Source: Marinicella algicola (lineage in GTDB: Bacteria; Pseudomonadota; Gammaproteobacteria; Xanthomonadales; Marinicellaceae). From it: a DNA stretch of 64,000 bases. The stretch covers positions 2,358,501 to 2,422,500 of the forward strand of contig NZ_JAQOMR010000001.1 of the NCBI RefSeq assembly GCF_028401385.1. The letters run 5' to 3'. Position 1 is the stretch's first letter; the number at the start of each line of letters is the position of its first letter. The position numbers were made by a program, and so were the translations under genes. Under the pieces are notes generated by a model, which saw only the letters and a program-made list of their open reading frames with translations, was not told the origin of the DNA and did not search any database. Below are positions 51,242 through 61,919 of the stretch, one piece after another.

Positions 51242-51275
51242 AAGCCCCGGCGATCATCATCGCCGGGGCTTTTCT
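51242..51275. terminator. Bidirectional rho-independent terminator
   Basis: Thirteen-base perfect stem AAGCCCCGGCGAT/ATCGCCGGGGCTT with a 4-nt loop. It is flanked by A-rich sequence on the left and TTTTC on the right, so it can terminate both the periplasmic-protein gene and the convergent aspS. Confidence 0.88.
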
Positions 51276-51294
51276 TCATAACGGGTAAAGCGCT

Positions 51295-53082
51295 TCAGTC
51301 TTTCTTCTGCGGCATCAACCGCAGGCCGAGTTCACGAAGCTGCGCGGGTTCGGCCTCGGACGGACCGCCCATCAGCAGGTCCTGCGCCTGCTGGTTCATC
51401 GGGAACAGCGCGACCTCGCGCACGCTCTTGGCGCCAGCAAGCAGCATCACGATGCGGTCGATGCCGAATGCGCAGCCGCCATGCGGCGGCGCACCGTACT
51501 GGAATGCACGGTAAAGGCCGCCGAACTGTTCCTCTACATCTGCGGCACTCTTGCCGGTGATCTCGAACGCCTTGACCATGACTTCCGGCAACTGGTTACG
51601 GATCGAACCGGAGGCGATCTCGTAGCCATTGCAGACGGCGTCGTACTGATAGGCCTTGATCGTCAGCGGGTCGTCGTTCTCAAGCGCTTCGAGACCGCCC
51701 TGCGGCATCGAGAACGGGTTATGCGAGAAATCGACCTTTTCTCGTCTTCCAGCCATTCGTAGAACGGGAAGTCGACGATCCAGCAAAGCTCGAACCGGTC
51801 CTTGTCGGTCAGTTCCAGCTCGTCGCCAACACGGGTGCGCGCTTCACCGGCAAACTTGTAGAACTTCGACGGCTCGCCAGCGACAAAGAAGCACGCATCG
51901 CCCTCGCCAAGGCCAAGCTGGGTGCGGATCGCGTCAGTGCGTTCCGGGCCGATATTCTTGGCCAGCGGGCCTGCGCCGGTCAGCTCTTCGCCTTCCTTGC
52001 GCCAGAAGATATAGCCGAGACCGGGCTGACCCTGGCCCTGCGCCCAGGAATTCATCCGGTCGCAGAAGGCGCGGCTGCCGCCGGTCTTGGCCGGGATTGC
52101 CCAGACCTCGACCTTCGGGTTCTTCTCGATCATGCCGGCAAACACCTTGAAGCCGGAACCGGCGAAATGCTCGGTCACCGCTTCCATCACGATCGGGTTG
52201 CGTAGATCCGGCTTGTCGGAGCCATATTTGCGGATCGCTTCGTCATAGGGAATGCGCGGCCATTTCTTCGTCACCGGCTTGCCATCGGCGAATTTCTCGA
52301 AGACGCCGCCGATCACCGGCTCCATCGTGTCCCAGACGTCTTCCTGGGTCACGAAGCTCATCTCGACGTCGAGCTGGTAGAATTCGCCCGGCAGGCGGTC
52401 TGCGCGCGGGTCTTCGTCACGGAAGCATGGAGCGATCTGGAAATAGCGGTCAAAACCGGCCACCATCAAAAGCTGCTTGTACTGCTGCGGCGCCTGCGGC
52501 AGGGCATAGAACTTGCCCTGATGGATGCGGCTCGGCACCAGGAAGTCGCGCGCGCCTTCAGGTGACGACGCCGTCAGGATCGGGGTCGAATATTCACCGA
52601 AATCGGCGTCGGCCATAGCCGAGCGCATCGATGCAACGATTTTGGTGCGCTTGACGATGTTGGCGTGCAACGTTTCCCGGCGCAGATCGAGGAAGCGGTA
52701 TTTCAGTCGCAAGTCTTCCGGGTATTCCGGCTCGCCGAACACCGGCAGCGGCAGTTCCTTGGCCGCCGACAGAACTTCGATTTCCTCGGCGTAAAGCTCG
52801 ATTTCGCCGGTCGCCATGTTGGCGTTCACCGTCTCATCGGTACGGGCCCGCACCTTGCCGTCAACGCGAGATCACCCATTCGCCGCGCACCTTCTCGGCG
52901 GTGGCAAAGGCTGGTGAATCCGGATCGGCGACCACCTGGGTCATACCATAGTGGTCGCGCAGGTCGATGAAGAGCAAGCCGCCATGGTCGCGAACGCGGT
53001 GCACCCAGCCGGAAAGGCGGGCAGTCTGGCCAACGTCGGACTTGTTGAGGGCGGCACAGGAATGGCTGCGATAGCGATGCAT
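51295..53082 (-). CDS. aspS: Aspartyl-tRNA synthetase (two frameshifts)
   Basis: Class II aminoacyl-tRNA synthetase of about 596 residues after repair, the normal bacterial length. N-terminal OB fold: [40 protein letters not shown]. Class II motifs: [15 protein letters not shown] (motif 1), [20 protein letters not shown] (motif 2), and [16 protein letters not shown] (motif 3). Frames break near 52862 (a CG unit missing between VIS and RVDGKVRA) and near 51740 (one A restores [15 protein letters not shown]). Because the gene is essential, these breaks argue strongly for sequencing error. In Alphaproteobacteria the enzyme is often non-discriminating (Asp and Asn tRNAs); this cannot be decided here. 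Confidence 0.95.
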
Positions 53083-53356
53083 AGTCTCATCCGTAAAAGG
53101 TTTTGGAAGGCAGGCAGGCGGTGTTCCGCGCCGGACTTCGCGGTGAATTCCGGCGGAAAAGCGCATGGCAGCCCTTCTTTGTCAAGGCAAAGCCCGTTTG
53201 GACGCTGCTAAACCACATCAGGCGGTCAACAGCAAGCTTTACCGGTTTAAAGGTGACCGACTTCAGCCTTTTCCATCTCCCTTTGTCACTGCGCCTTGAC
53301 ATCACCGTCCTAAAGGCCAAGGAACGATAGGGAAACCAACCGACGATATAGTGCTT

Positions 53357-54490
53357 ATGATCGAAAACACTGCCGCTCTTGAAGAGGCCTGCTTAAAGCT
53401 CGCCAAGTCCGATTTTGTCACCGTCGATACGGAATTCATCCGCGAAAGCACGTTCTGGCCGGAACTCTGCCTGATCCAGATGGCAAGTCCCGATCTGGAG
53501 GTCCTCGTGGATCCGCTGGCGAAGGGCATCGATCTGAAGCCGTTTTTCGACCTGATGGCCGACCCATCCGTGGTCAAGGTATTTCATGCCGCCCGTCAGG
53601 ATCTCGAAATCGTCTATCACATGGGCGGTCTCCTGCCCGCGCCGCTGTTCGATACGCAGGTTGCCGCCATGGTTTGCGGCTTCGGCGATTCGATTTCCTA
53701 CGATCAGCTGGTCTCACGGCTGACCGGCGCGCATATCGATAAATCCTCGCGCTTTACCGACTGGCGCGCGCGCCCACTCAACGACAAGCAGCTCTCCTAT
53801 GCTCTGGCAGACGTCACTCACCTCAGGGACGTCTATCTGAAGCTGAAGGATGAACTTCTGCGCGAAGGCCGCACCGACTGGGTCGACGAGGAAATGGCAA
53901 TCCTGGAGACGCCGGCGACCTATGACCTGCCGCCCGAACAGGCCTGGACGCGGCTGAAACTGAGGGTCAAGAAACCGCTCGATTTCGCCATCATGCAGGC
54001 GATTGCCGCTTGGCGCGAGCGCGAGGCCCGCGACCGCAACGTACCGCGGCGCCGTGTTTTGAAGGACGACGCGGTCTATGAAATCGCCCAACAGCACCCG
54101 ACAGAGCCGGAAGCGCTTGCAAAACTGCGGATGATCCCGAAGGGCTGGGAGCGTTCGCACACTGCGGCAAACCTGCTGGATGCTGTGAAGACGGCGCTAG
54201 AGATCCCCAAGGCAGACTGGCCGCGCATTCCCCGTCAGCCACAATTGCCGGAGGGAGCCGCCGCCGCCGCTGAACTGTTGAAGGTCCTGCTCAAGATCGT
54301 TGCCGAGCAGAACCAGGTCGCCGCCCGCGTGATCGCCTCATCCGATGACCTCGACCGGATCGCCGCAGAGGGCGAAGAAGCCGATGTGGAAGCGATGAAG
54401 GGCTGGCGCCGCAAGCTTTACGGCGAACCGGCGCTCAAACTGCTCAACGGCGAAGTCGCGTTGCGTTTTGTCGACAAAAGGTTCAGATGA
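53357..54490 (+). CDS. rnd: Ribonuclease D
   Basis: 3'-5' exoribonuclease for tRNA and structured RNA 3' ends; 377 residues, intact frame. DEDD active site: VTVDTEFIRE (Asp and Glu), VKVFHAARQDLEIVY (second Asp), and SYALADVTHLRDVY (Tyr and last Asp). An HRDC domain follows (LDFAIMQAIAAWREREARDR). I prefer the ATG at 53357; an in-frame GTG two codons earlier also exists. Divergent from aspS, as is common in Rhizobiales. Confidence 0.95.
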   Translation: MIENTAALEEACLKLAKSDFVTVDTEFIRESTFWPELCLIQMASPDLEVLVDPLAKGIDLKPFFDLMADPSVVKVFHAARQDLEIVYHMGGLLPAPLFDTQVAAMVCGFGDSISYDQLVSRLTGAHIDKSSRFTDWRARPLNDKQLSYALADVTHLRDVYLKLKDELLREGRTDWVDEEMAILETPATYDLPPEQAWTRLKLRVKKPLDFAIMQAIAAWREREARDRNVPRRRVLKDDAVYEIAQQHPTEPEALAKLRMIPKGWERSHTAANLLDAVKTALEIPKADWPRIPRQPQLPEGAAAAAELLKVLLKIVAEQNQVAARVIASSDDLDRIAAEGEEADVEAMKGWRRKLYGEPALKLLNGEVALRFVDKRFR

Positions 54491-54506
54491 TCGAAGTCTG
54501 ATGGTC

Positions 54507-54914
54507 TCAGGCGTGCATTTTCGCCCCTTTGGAAATCTTGTCCGCGATCTTCTTTTCTGTCCGGAAGGCAATCCCGACGACCCTGGCGTCTTCCGGCGCA
54601 AACTCGGCGAAGACGGCGCGATTTGCGTCGTCATGGCCGGTTGCAAACATTTCTTCCAGATAAAGCGAGGCCGGCACACTGCGCTCGACCGTTCGCTTCA
54701 GCACCTTCGAAAGCGTGGCCTGATCGCCGCCGAGCACGATGATCGGCTGGGCGCAAAGCGGGTAATAGACATTGCCGTCCCGGTCCCTGTAGTCTTCGCC
54801 TGTCAGCTCCTCTTGGGCTGCGGCAATGCCGGTGGACAGGAACGCCGTGACGTTGAGCTTCTGCCAGACGGCGAGATCGTCGCGCACGATGATGACGAAT
54901 TTGGTGTCGAACAT
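54507..54914 (-). CDS. DUF2000 family protein
   Basis: Protein of 135 residues. Begins FDTKFVIIVRDDLAVWQKLN, continues FLSTGIAAAQEELTGEDYRD and YYPLCAQPIIVLGGDQATLS, which is the DUF2000 pattern (PTH2-like fold). Function unknown. The start ATG overlaps the likely ATG of the divergent AraC-type regulator, with CCGGAG as ribosome-binding site on this strand. DUF2000 genes are often next to an AraC regulator, consistent with the pair acting together. Confidence 0.85.
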   Translation of the reverse strand: MFDTKFVIIVRDDLAVWQKLNVTAFLSTGIAAAQEELTGEDYRDRDGNVYYPLCAQPIIVLGGDQATLSKVLKRTVERSVPASLYLEEMFATGHDDANRAVFAEFAPEDARVVGIAFRTEKKIADKISKGAKMHA

Positions 54915-55814
54915 GAATGCAAACTCCGGAATAGGATTTGAAGGACCGAACGGCAGCCTAGCGCGCCGGAAGCCCGGCGATCTTGAACGTTTGTGCAGGC
55001 GCGACGCGATCATCACCGCTCCGGCCGAAAACGGCATTGAGCGGATCGAAGCGCGGTTTTCAGGCAACGGGTTTTCCCGCATCGCCACGACACCTATGCG
55101 CTCGGGCTGACGGTCTCCGGGGTTCAGACATTCAGCTATCGGGGTGCCGCGCGGTTTTCCACGCCTGGCCGGCTGATCATCCTGCACCCGGACGAACTGC
55201 ATGATGGCGGCGCCGGCGGTGAGGACGGGCTCACCTACCGGATGATCTATCTCGGCCCGGACAGGATCGGTGCTGCACTTCATGGCCTATCGCGCGTCGC
55301 CAGCCTGCCTTTCGTGCGGGCGCCTGTGGTGGATGATCCTGCCCTGCGTTCAAGCCTGATGGAGGCGCTTGGTGACCTCGATTCGCAGATGGGAGAATTG
55401 AAACGTGACGATGTGACGGCGGAAATCGCCAGTCATCTGCTGCGCCTTGGCGATGGCGAAGCAGGTTGCCGACGCGGACCGCTCGCGCGTCAGGCACTCC
55501 TTCGCTGTCGGGACTATCTTGCGGAAAGCGCCGAGGCCAATATCGGATCAGAGAGCCTTGAGGCCATCGCCGGTCTTGACCGGTTTTCGCTATCGCGCCA
55601 GTTCCGCGCGGCATTCGGCACCAGCCCGCACCGCTATCTGGTGCAGCGGCGGCTGGAACGGGCAAAGGCAATGATTGCGGCCGGAGAAACGCTTGCCGGG
55701 GCGGCAGTCTCCGCGGGCTTTGCAGACCAGAGCCACATGACCCGGCATTTCAGGAAAACCTATGGCATAACGCCGGGGCGGTTTCAGGCGCTAACGGCAC
55801 AACACCGGACATAA
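54913..55814 (+). CDS. AraC-family transcriptional regulator with cupin-type sensor domain (frameshifted)
   Basis: Regulator of about 300 residues after repair. The N-terminal AraC_binding cupin has PHRHDTYALGLTVSGVQTFS and RFSTPGRLIILHPDELHDGG. The C-terminal double HTH is clear (SLEAIAGLDRFSLSRQFRAA, FGTSPHRYLVQRRLERAKAM and AGFADQSHMTRHFRKTYGIT). The frame breaks near 55078. One C restores FSPHRHDTYALGL. The first ATG (54913) overlaps the DUF2000 start and has no good ribosome-binding site, so the true start may be further downstream. Confidence 0.82.
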
Positions 55815-55847
55815 GACTCTCCCCGCCGCAGCGCCTTGGCGACAAAC

Positions 55848-56881
55848 TCACTCGCCCTCGTCAAACAACCGGAACTGGTCGATTTCCTTCGGTGGATTGA
55901 GGCCGAGATGTTTCCAGGCCGTAGCCGTCATAACCCGACCGCGCGGCGTGCGCTGGATAAAACCCTGCTGGATCATGTAGGGCTCGATAATGTCCTCGAT
56001 CGCGTCACGCGGTTCCGAAAGCCCTGCTGCGATGGTCTCAATGCCGACCGGGCCGCCGCCGAAATGCTGGCAGATCATGTTGAGATAGCGCCGGTCGAGC
56101 TGATCGAACCCCATATGGTCGACCTCAAGCCGTGTCAGCGCCTCATCGGCGATGGTGCGCGAAACAGCGTCAGCATCCGCAACCTCGGCGAAATCGCGCA
56201 CCCGGCGCAAAAGCCGGCCGGCGATGCGCGGCGTACCGCGGGCGCGCCGGGCAATCTCTCGCGCGCCGTCATCGCTCATGCCAAGCCCCATCAGTCGGGC
56301 TCCCCGCCGGATTATCGATTCCAGCTCCTCGACCGTATAGAAATTGAGCCGCACCGGAATCCCGAACCGGTCCCTGAGCGGCGTCGTCAAAGCCCGACCC
56401 GCGTCGTCGCCGCCACGAGCGTGAACTTCGACAAATCGATCTTGACCGAACGCGCCGCCGGTCCCTCGCCGATGATAAGATCGAGCTGAAAATCCTCCAT
56501 CGCCGGATAGAGGATTTCCTCAACCGCCGGGCTCAGCCGGTGGATTTCGTCAATAAACAGGACATCGCGCTCTTCGAGATTGGTCAGCAGCGCCGCCAGA
56601 TCGCCGGCCTTGGCAATCACTGGTCCGGAGGTGGCGCGGAAGTTGACGCCGAGTTCCTTGGCCATGATCTGCGCCAGCGTGGTCTTGCCGAGGCCGGGCG
56701 GGCCGACGAACAGGACATGATCCAGCGCCTCGCCGCGCCGTTTGGCCGCTTCGATGAAGATCTTCAGATTGGCGCGCGCCTCTGCCTGGCCGGTAAAATC
56801 ATCCAGCGTCTGCGGCCGCATGGCGGCATCGAGATCCTCGGTTCGCTTGTCGGGCGAGATCAGGCGAGCATCGTCATTCAT
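55848..56881 (-). CDS. ruvB: Holliday junction branch migration ATPase RuvB (frameshifted)
   Basis: AAA+ motor of the RuvABC resolvasome; 344 residues after repair. Walker [17 protein letters not shown], Walker [13 protein letters not shown], sensor 1 LVAATTRVG, and the C-terminal winged helix (YIEPYM-type [18 protein letters not shown]). The frame breaks near 56390. One T restores [13 protein letters not shown]. Last gene of ruvC-ruvA-ruvB, 57 bp after the ruvA stop. Confidence 0.95.
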
Positions 56882-56938
56882 AATGATTCAGACTTTTCCA
56901 AATTCCAGGCCATTTCAGATGAGCATAACGAACCGGGA

Positions 56939-57557
56939 TCAACTCGCCAATTCCTTCAGCCCCAGACGGATAAGAACTGCGCTGTTGGCCCCTCGCCCGC
57001 CTTTTTCAGCGCCGCCGAGACGGCACCGGCCGCCTGATCACGCGAATAGCCCAGATTGGTAAGCGCGGAAATCGCATCGGAAACGGCAGCAGGCGCAGTG
57101 CCCTCGCCGACGTCCTGGCGGAAGGCAATGCCTTCACTGTCGCTCATCGAAAGCCCAGCCGGAACCTTGTTCTTCAGCTCGGTGACGATGCGGGTGGCGA
57201 CTTTGGGACCAACGCCTGGCGCACGCGAAACGGCCGTCTTGTCGCCAAGGGCAATGGCATTGGATATCTCGCCCGCCGTCAGTGTCGAGAGAATGGCGAG
57301 CGCCACCCGGGTTCCGACCCCTGCACACTTTGCAGAAGATTGAACCATCCGCGCTCCTCGGCGCTGATGAAGCCGTAAAGCTTAAGCTGATCCTCGCGCA
57401 CGAAGGTTTCGATCACCAGCGTCACCGCCTCGCCGGGCGAACCGATGCGCGACAAAGTGCGCGCCGAGCAGAACGCCACATAACAGACGCCGTGGACATC
57501 GACGAGCACATGGTCGTCGCCGATCTCGTCAATCACACCCTTCAACTTGCCGATCAT
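56939..57557 (-). CDS. ruvA: Holliday junction DNA-binding protein RuvA (frameshifted)
   Basis: Tetrameric junction-binding subunit of about 206 residues. Starts [20 protein letters not shown]; the HhH DNA-binding motifs include [15 protein letters not shown] and [20 protein letters not shown]; the C-terminal domain ([20 protein letters not shown]) contacts RuvB. Frames break near 57325 (one G gives [14 protein letters not shown]) and near 56957 (one G would give SVWGLKELAS and a stop at 56939-56941, matching the usual rhizobial C terminus). The second repair is less certain. Confidence 0.92.
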
Positions 57558-57570
57558 GCTCGTTATCCCG

Positions 57571-58083
57571 TCACCCGGCCAATGCCGCCTTCATCATCCG
57601 GTTTGCACCGCGGTTATGGGCATGGCAGATGGCGATTGCCAGTGCATCAGCTGCGTCACTACCCGTGAACTGAACCTTTGGCATCAAGACCTTCAGCATC
57701 ATGTGGATCTGTTTCTTGTCGCCGTGACCGACGCCGATCACCGCCTTCTTCACCGCGTTGGGTGCATATTCGGAGACATGCAGTCCGGCGAGCGATGGCA
57801 CCAGAAGCGCAATGCCGCGCGCCTGACCGAGCTTCAGCGTCGCCACCGCATCCTTGTTGACGAAGGTCTGCTCAACAGCCGCTTCATCTGGACGCTGGCC
57901 ATGGACCACTTCCGAAAGTCCGTCATGCAACTGCCGCAGACGTGAGGCAAGATCCATCTGAGAATCCGTGGTCACCGTGCCGGAGGCGATGAATCTCAGC
58001 GAATTGCCCAGCGTTTCGATCACACCCCAGCCGGTGCGCCTAAGGCCCGGATCGATGCCGAGAATACGAATCGTCTTTTCCAT
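57571..58083 (-). CDS. ruvC: Crossover junction endodeoxyribonuclease RuvC
   Basis: Holliday-junction resolvase of 170 residues, intact. Acidic catalytic residues are visible in [16 protein letters not shown] (Asp), [20 protein letters not shown] (Glu) and [17 protein letters not shown] (two Asp). First gene of the ruvCAB operon; ruvA begins 13 bases after its stop. Confidence 0.96.
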   Translation of the reverse strand: MEKTIRILGIDPGLRRTGWGVIETLGNSLRFIASGTVTTDSQMDLASRLRQLHDGLSEVVHGQRPDEAAVEQTFVNKDAVATLKLGQARGIALLVPSLAGLHVSEYAPNAVKKAVIGVGHGDKKQIHMMLKVLMPKVQFTGSDAADALAIAICHAHNRGANRMMKAALAG

Positions 58084-58289
58084 GGGTTCACCCTATCCGT
58101 GTTGCCCCGAGCCTTCCAGAGAAAAGTGAACAAAACAAAAACATCGATACCACCGCGCCAATCTCCGCCGGCGATCGCGACCAAGACTTTAAATGTAGTC
58201 TGGCACGTACTATCTTGCCTACAAAATCAACTATTTAAATTGTGTACGGGGTTGGTGCGTTTGCGTCTGCCTGCCGAAAGGGAAGACGA

Positions 58290-60077
58290 TTGACTACATT
58301 TTATCTCGCGGTGATGATTTTCTCCGCACTCGTCCTCCTCGCCGCGCTTTCCAGCGCCCTCGCATACCGGTTCGGCGCACCGCTGCTGCTGCTCTTCTCG
58401 TCGTCGGCCTGCTGGCGGGCACAGACGGTTTTGGCATCGAATTCGATAATGATGCTCTGACATTCTATGTCGGTTCGCTTGCGCTTGCCGTGATCCTGTT
58501 TGATTCCGGCTTCGGCACCTCTTTCAAGAGGTTCAAAAGCACAGCGGCTCCGGCGGTCCTTCTGGCAACAGTCGGAGTTCTGCTCACCGCAGCCCTTGTG
58601 GCCGTGGCAGCCACAGTCATTCTCGGCTTTTCTCTGCTCGAAGGCTTTCTGCTTGGCGCTATCGTCGCCTCGACAGACGCGGCTGCAGTGTTCTTTTGAT
58701 GCGCATCGGCAATATCCATGTCGTCGACAAGGTAAGCTCCACGCTGGAAGTGGAATCCGGCATCAATGATCCGATGGCGATCTTCCTGACCATGACACTT
58801 GTTTCCATACTTTCGGTGCAAGGTTCGGCTGGGGAAGAGACGCTCGAGATGGTGCTTCATTTCATCCGGGAAATCGGTTTCGGGCTCTTATTCGGGCTTG
58901 CGGGCGGCATCCTGACCACCGTGATCGCCAATTCATTCGGGCTTAACCGCGGGCTGGCGCCGATCCTGGTTCTGACCGTAGCGCTTCTGGTGTTTTCTGC
59001 CACCGGAGCAGCCGGCGGCAGCGGCTTTATGGCGGTCTATATTGCCGGTCTTGTCGCGGGCAACCGGCGCGTGCGCTATTCTGGTTCCATCAGGCGGTTT
59101 CAGGAAGGTTTGACCTGGCTTGCCCAGATCATCATGTTCCTGCTGCTCGGCCTTCTGGCGACACCGCGCAACTTTCCGGATATCTTTCTTCCCGCTATGG
59201 CGTTGGCGCTGTTTCTCGTGTTTGTCGCAAGGCCGATCGCCGTTTGGCTCTGCCTGTGTCTCTTCAATTACCGGCCGCGCGAAACAAATTTCATCGCCTG
59301 GATCGGGCTGCGCGGCGCGGCTTCCATTCTGCTCGCCATCCTGCCGGCGATCTACGGGTTGGAGAATGCGGGCCTGTATTTCAACATTGTCTTCATCATG
59401 GTGCTCGTATCCCTGATCATGCAGGGTTGGATGCTTGGCCCCGTTGCCCGTCTTTTGAAACTGGTACGCCCCAAGGCGAGTGGCGCGCTTGAAACCGTCG
59501 AAATCGACTTGCCGGGCAACGCCAAACATGAGCTGCTGGTCTACCGGCTTGCCGAAGGCGCCCCGGTGCTTGAAGGTGCGCTTATTCCACGCTGGGCCAT
59601 CCCGTCGCTTGTTGTCCGCGACGGACTGTCGATGCGCTATTTCTATGCCGGCAATCTGAAGGCCGGGGATTATCTCTATCTGTTCGTCGTTCCGGGCATG
59701 TCTTATCTTCTGGACCGGCTTTTGCGGATCCGAAAACGGTTGGCAATGACGGTGAGGAACCGATGCTCGGCACCGATGTACTGATGCCGGACCGACCGCT
59801 TCGCGAGCTGCGCGCCATCGACCCGAAGGTTGTGATCCCGCCCGGTGCAGAAGAAAACCGGCTGGCCGATTTCATGAAGGAAAAGCTCGGTGGAAAGCCA
59901 CAGATCGCCGACCGCCTGCATCTGGGGCCATTGTCGCTGATCGTGCGTGAAGCGGACGAGGCCCACAATGTAACGTCCATCGGCGTCTGGCGTGAACCAG
60001 AAGAGCAGAACACGCCGCGCCTTTTCCGGCGGTGGCGGGACCGGACCACGAAAAGATGGAGCAAGTTTAAGCGTTAG
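58290..60077 (+). CDS. Potassium/proton antiporter of the NhaP2/CvrA type (CPA1, with RCK C-terminal domain), three frameshifts
   Basis: Inner-membrane cation/H+ antiporter of about 596 residues. After repair the CPA helices read through SALAYRFGAPLLLLFLVVGL, GAIVASTDAAAVFFLMRIGN (the transport Asp-Thr-Asp region), STLEVESGINDPMAIFLTMT, and FIAWIGLRGAASILLAILPA. The C-terminal part (LPGNAKHELLVYRLAEGAPV, DGLSMRYFYAGNLKAGDYLY) resembles RCK-C, followed by a hydrophilic tail. Breaks lie near 58404 (one C), 58694 (one T) and 59719 (one T). The start is a TTG at 58290 after GGGAAG. The ion is inferred from CvrA-type architecture. Confidence 0.88.
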
Positions 60078-60304
60078 GCCCTCGGGCAAAAGAAGGGTTT
60101 TCATTCCTGTGCGCTTTTCTGACCTCTGTCATTGCCGCTTGCACCGTTTTTGAATAGGAATCGAAGCGCCCAAGACGATTTTGACAGTGCAACCCGCACC
60201 GGACGAAAAGACCGGCATGCCGAAGCCTTTCAACAGGCCGCTGCCGGCAGAACAATCCAGAAGAGCCGCTCTGCCGGCCTTCCAACCGAAAAAGGAAGAC
60301 ATCC

Positions 60305-61501
60305 ATGCCTGCCTTCAAAACACTCGATGACCTTTCCGACCTGAGCGGCAAGCGCGTTCTGGTCCGCGTCGACCTCAATGTGCCTGTCAGCGAAGGCAGG
60401 GTCACTGACGCGACGCGGATCGAACGAGTTGCCCCAACCATTCTCGAACTCTCGGAAAAGGGTGCAAAGGTCATCCTGATGGCCCATTTCGGCCGTCCGA
60501 AGGGTGAAGTCGTTGCGGACATGTCGCTGAAGCTGATCGTTCCTACAGTCGCGAAGGTTCTGGGCCACGACGTGCAATTTGCCGACGACTGCGTCGGCTC
60601 GGCCGCCGAGACCGCGATCGGCGCTCTTAAGGATGGCGGCATACTGCTGCTTGAGAACACCCGTTTCCACAAGGGTGAAGAAAAGAACGATCCCGACTTT
60701 GTGGCTCAACTGGCCAAGAACGGCGATATCTACGTCAACGATGCCTTCTCAGCCGCCCACCGCGCCCATGCCTCAACCGAGGGCCTCGGCCACCACATGC
60801 CGGCCTATGCCGGCCGCACCATGCAGGCGGAACTCGAAGCGCTGGAAAAGGGTCTCGGCGATCCCAAGCATCCGGTCGTCGCCATTGTCGGCGGAGCCAA
60901 GGTTTCGACCAAGATCGAGCTGTTGCAGAACCTGATTGAAAAGGTCGATGCGCTGGTCATCGGCGGCGGCATGGCCAACACGTTCATTGCTGCCAAGGGC
61001 ATCGATGTCGGCAAGTCGCTGTGCGAGCATGACCTGGCAGACACAGCCCGCGCGATCATGGCAAAGGCAAAGAACACGAACTGCGCCATCGTGCTGCCGG
61101 TCGACGGCGTCGTGGCCCGCGAGTTCAAGGCTCATGCGGAAAACGAAACGGTCGCGATCGACGCGTTGCCCGCCGATGCGATGATGCTGGATGTCGGGCC
61201 TCAGTCCGTCAAGGTCATCAATGAGTGGATTGGCAAGGCCGAAACGCTGGTCTGGAATGGTCCGCTTGGCGCTTTCGAGATCGAGCCCTTCGATACCGCC
61301 ACGGTCTCAGCTGCCAAGTTTGCCGCAGAACAGACAAAAGCTGGCAAGCTCACTTCCGTTGCCGGCGGTGGCGACACGGTCTCCGCGCTCAATCATGCCG
61401 GTGTCAAGGACGAATTCAGCTATGTCTCGACCGCAGGCGGCGCCTTCCTGGAATGGATGGAAGGCAAGGTTCTTCCCGGCGTCGATATCCTGAAGAAGTA
61501 A
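60305..61501 (+). CDS. pgk: Phosphoglycerate kinase
   Basis: Glycolytic/gluconeogenic enzyme exchanging phosphate between 1,3-bisphosphoglycerate and ADP. It has 398 residues and an intact frame. Motifs: [40 protein letters not shown]-type [16 protein letters not shown], hinge and nucleotide-binding [15 protein letters not shown] and the glycine-rich [12 protein letters not shown]. The gap and fba genes often adjacent in rhizobia are not in this window. Ends in a strong terminator. Confidence 0.97.
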   Translation: MPAFKTLDDLSDLSGKRVLVRVDLNVPVSEGRVTDATRIERVAPTILELSEKGAKVILMAHFGRPKGEVVADMSLKLIVPTVAKVLGHDVQFADDCVGSAAETAIGALKDGGILLLENTRFHKGEEKNDPDFVAQLAKNGDIYVNDAFSAAHRAHASTEGLGHHMPAYAGRTMQAELEALEKGLGDPKHPVVAIVGGAKVSTKIELLQNLIEKVDALVIGGGMANTFIAAKGIDVGKSLCEHDLADTARAIMAKAKNTNCAIVLPVDGVVAREFKAHAENETVAIDALPADAMMLDVGPQSVKVINEWIGKAETLVWNGPLGAFEIEPFDTATVSAAKFAAEQTKAGKLTSVAGGGDTVSALNHAGVKDEFSYVSTAGGAFLEWMEGKVLPGVDILKK

Positions 61502-61530
61502 TGTCCGCATAAGACGGCGCATCAACGAGA

Positions 61531-61552
61531 GCGGCCTTCGGGCCGCCTTTTT
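61531..61552 (+). terminator. Rho-independent terminator after pgk
   Basis: GCGGCC stem with a TTCG tetraloop and GGCCGC, followed by CTTTTTT. It also lies just beyond the stop of the convergent 52-residue ORF. Confidence 0.9.
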
Positions 61553-61556
61553 CGCC

Positions 61557-61715
61557 TCAGGACGGCCGGATCATCAGGACGAGCACCATCATCGCCAGAG
61601 CAAATGGGGCAATCTTCCAGAAATCCATTCGTTTTTTCAGCCCCGGCAGACCAAGCGGCCTGATGATCTGAACCGCCATGGCGGCGATGAGAAGCAGTGA
61701 TATCAGCTTGGCCAT
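61557..61715 (-). CDS. Short membrane protein, 52 residues
   Basis: The ORF begins MAKLISLLLIAAMAVQIIRP, has a short basic loop (GLKKRMDFWK) and a second hydrophobic stretch, FALAMMVLVLMIRPS. It is thus a small two-helix membrane protein with positive-inside charge placement. No strong ribosome-binding site was found. It ends against the pgk terminator. I do not know its function. The amphipathic pattern and clean helices make it more likely real than chance. Confidence 0.6.
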   Translation of the reverse strand: MAKLISLLLIAAMAVQIIRPLGLPGLKKRMDFWKIAPFALAMMVLVLMIRPS

Positions 61716-61919
61716 GGACACCCCTGCCCGCCCGAGCTTCGGGCGGTTTGTTGCAAAACTGCTCCCCTCATAGCCTGCACACGCTGGCGCGTCACCCGGT
61801 GCAAGGCGAATTCTTCAGTGCATTCCCGGTACTTGGTGATAATATCGTTGGAACATACGCGGCTGATGCTGCGTTGCACCTAAGCATCCTTTATGACTTT
61901 CATTCACTCAGGCGACTTG

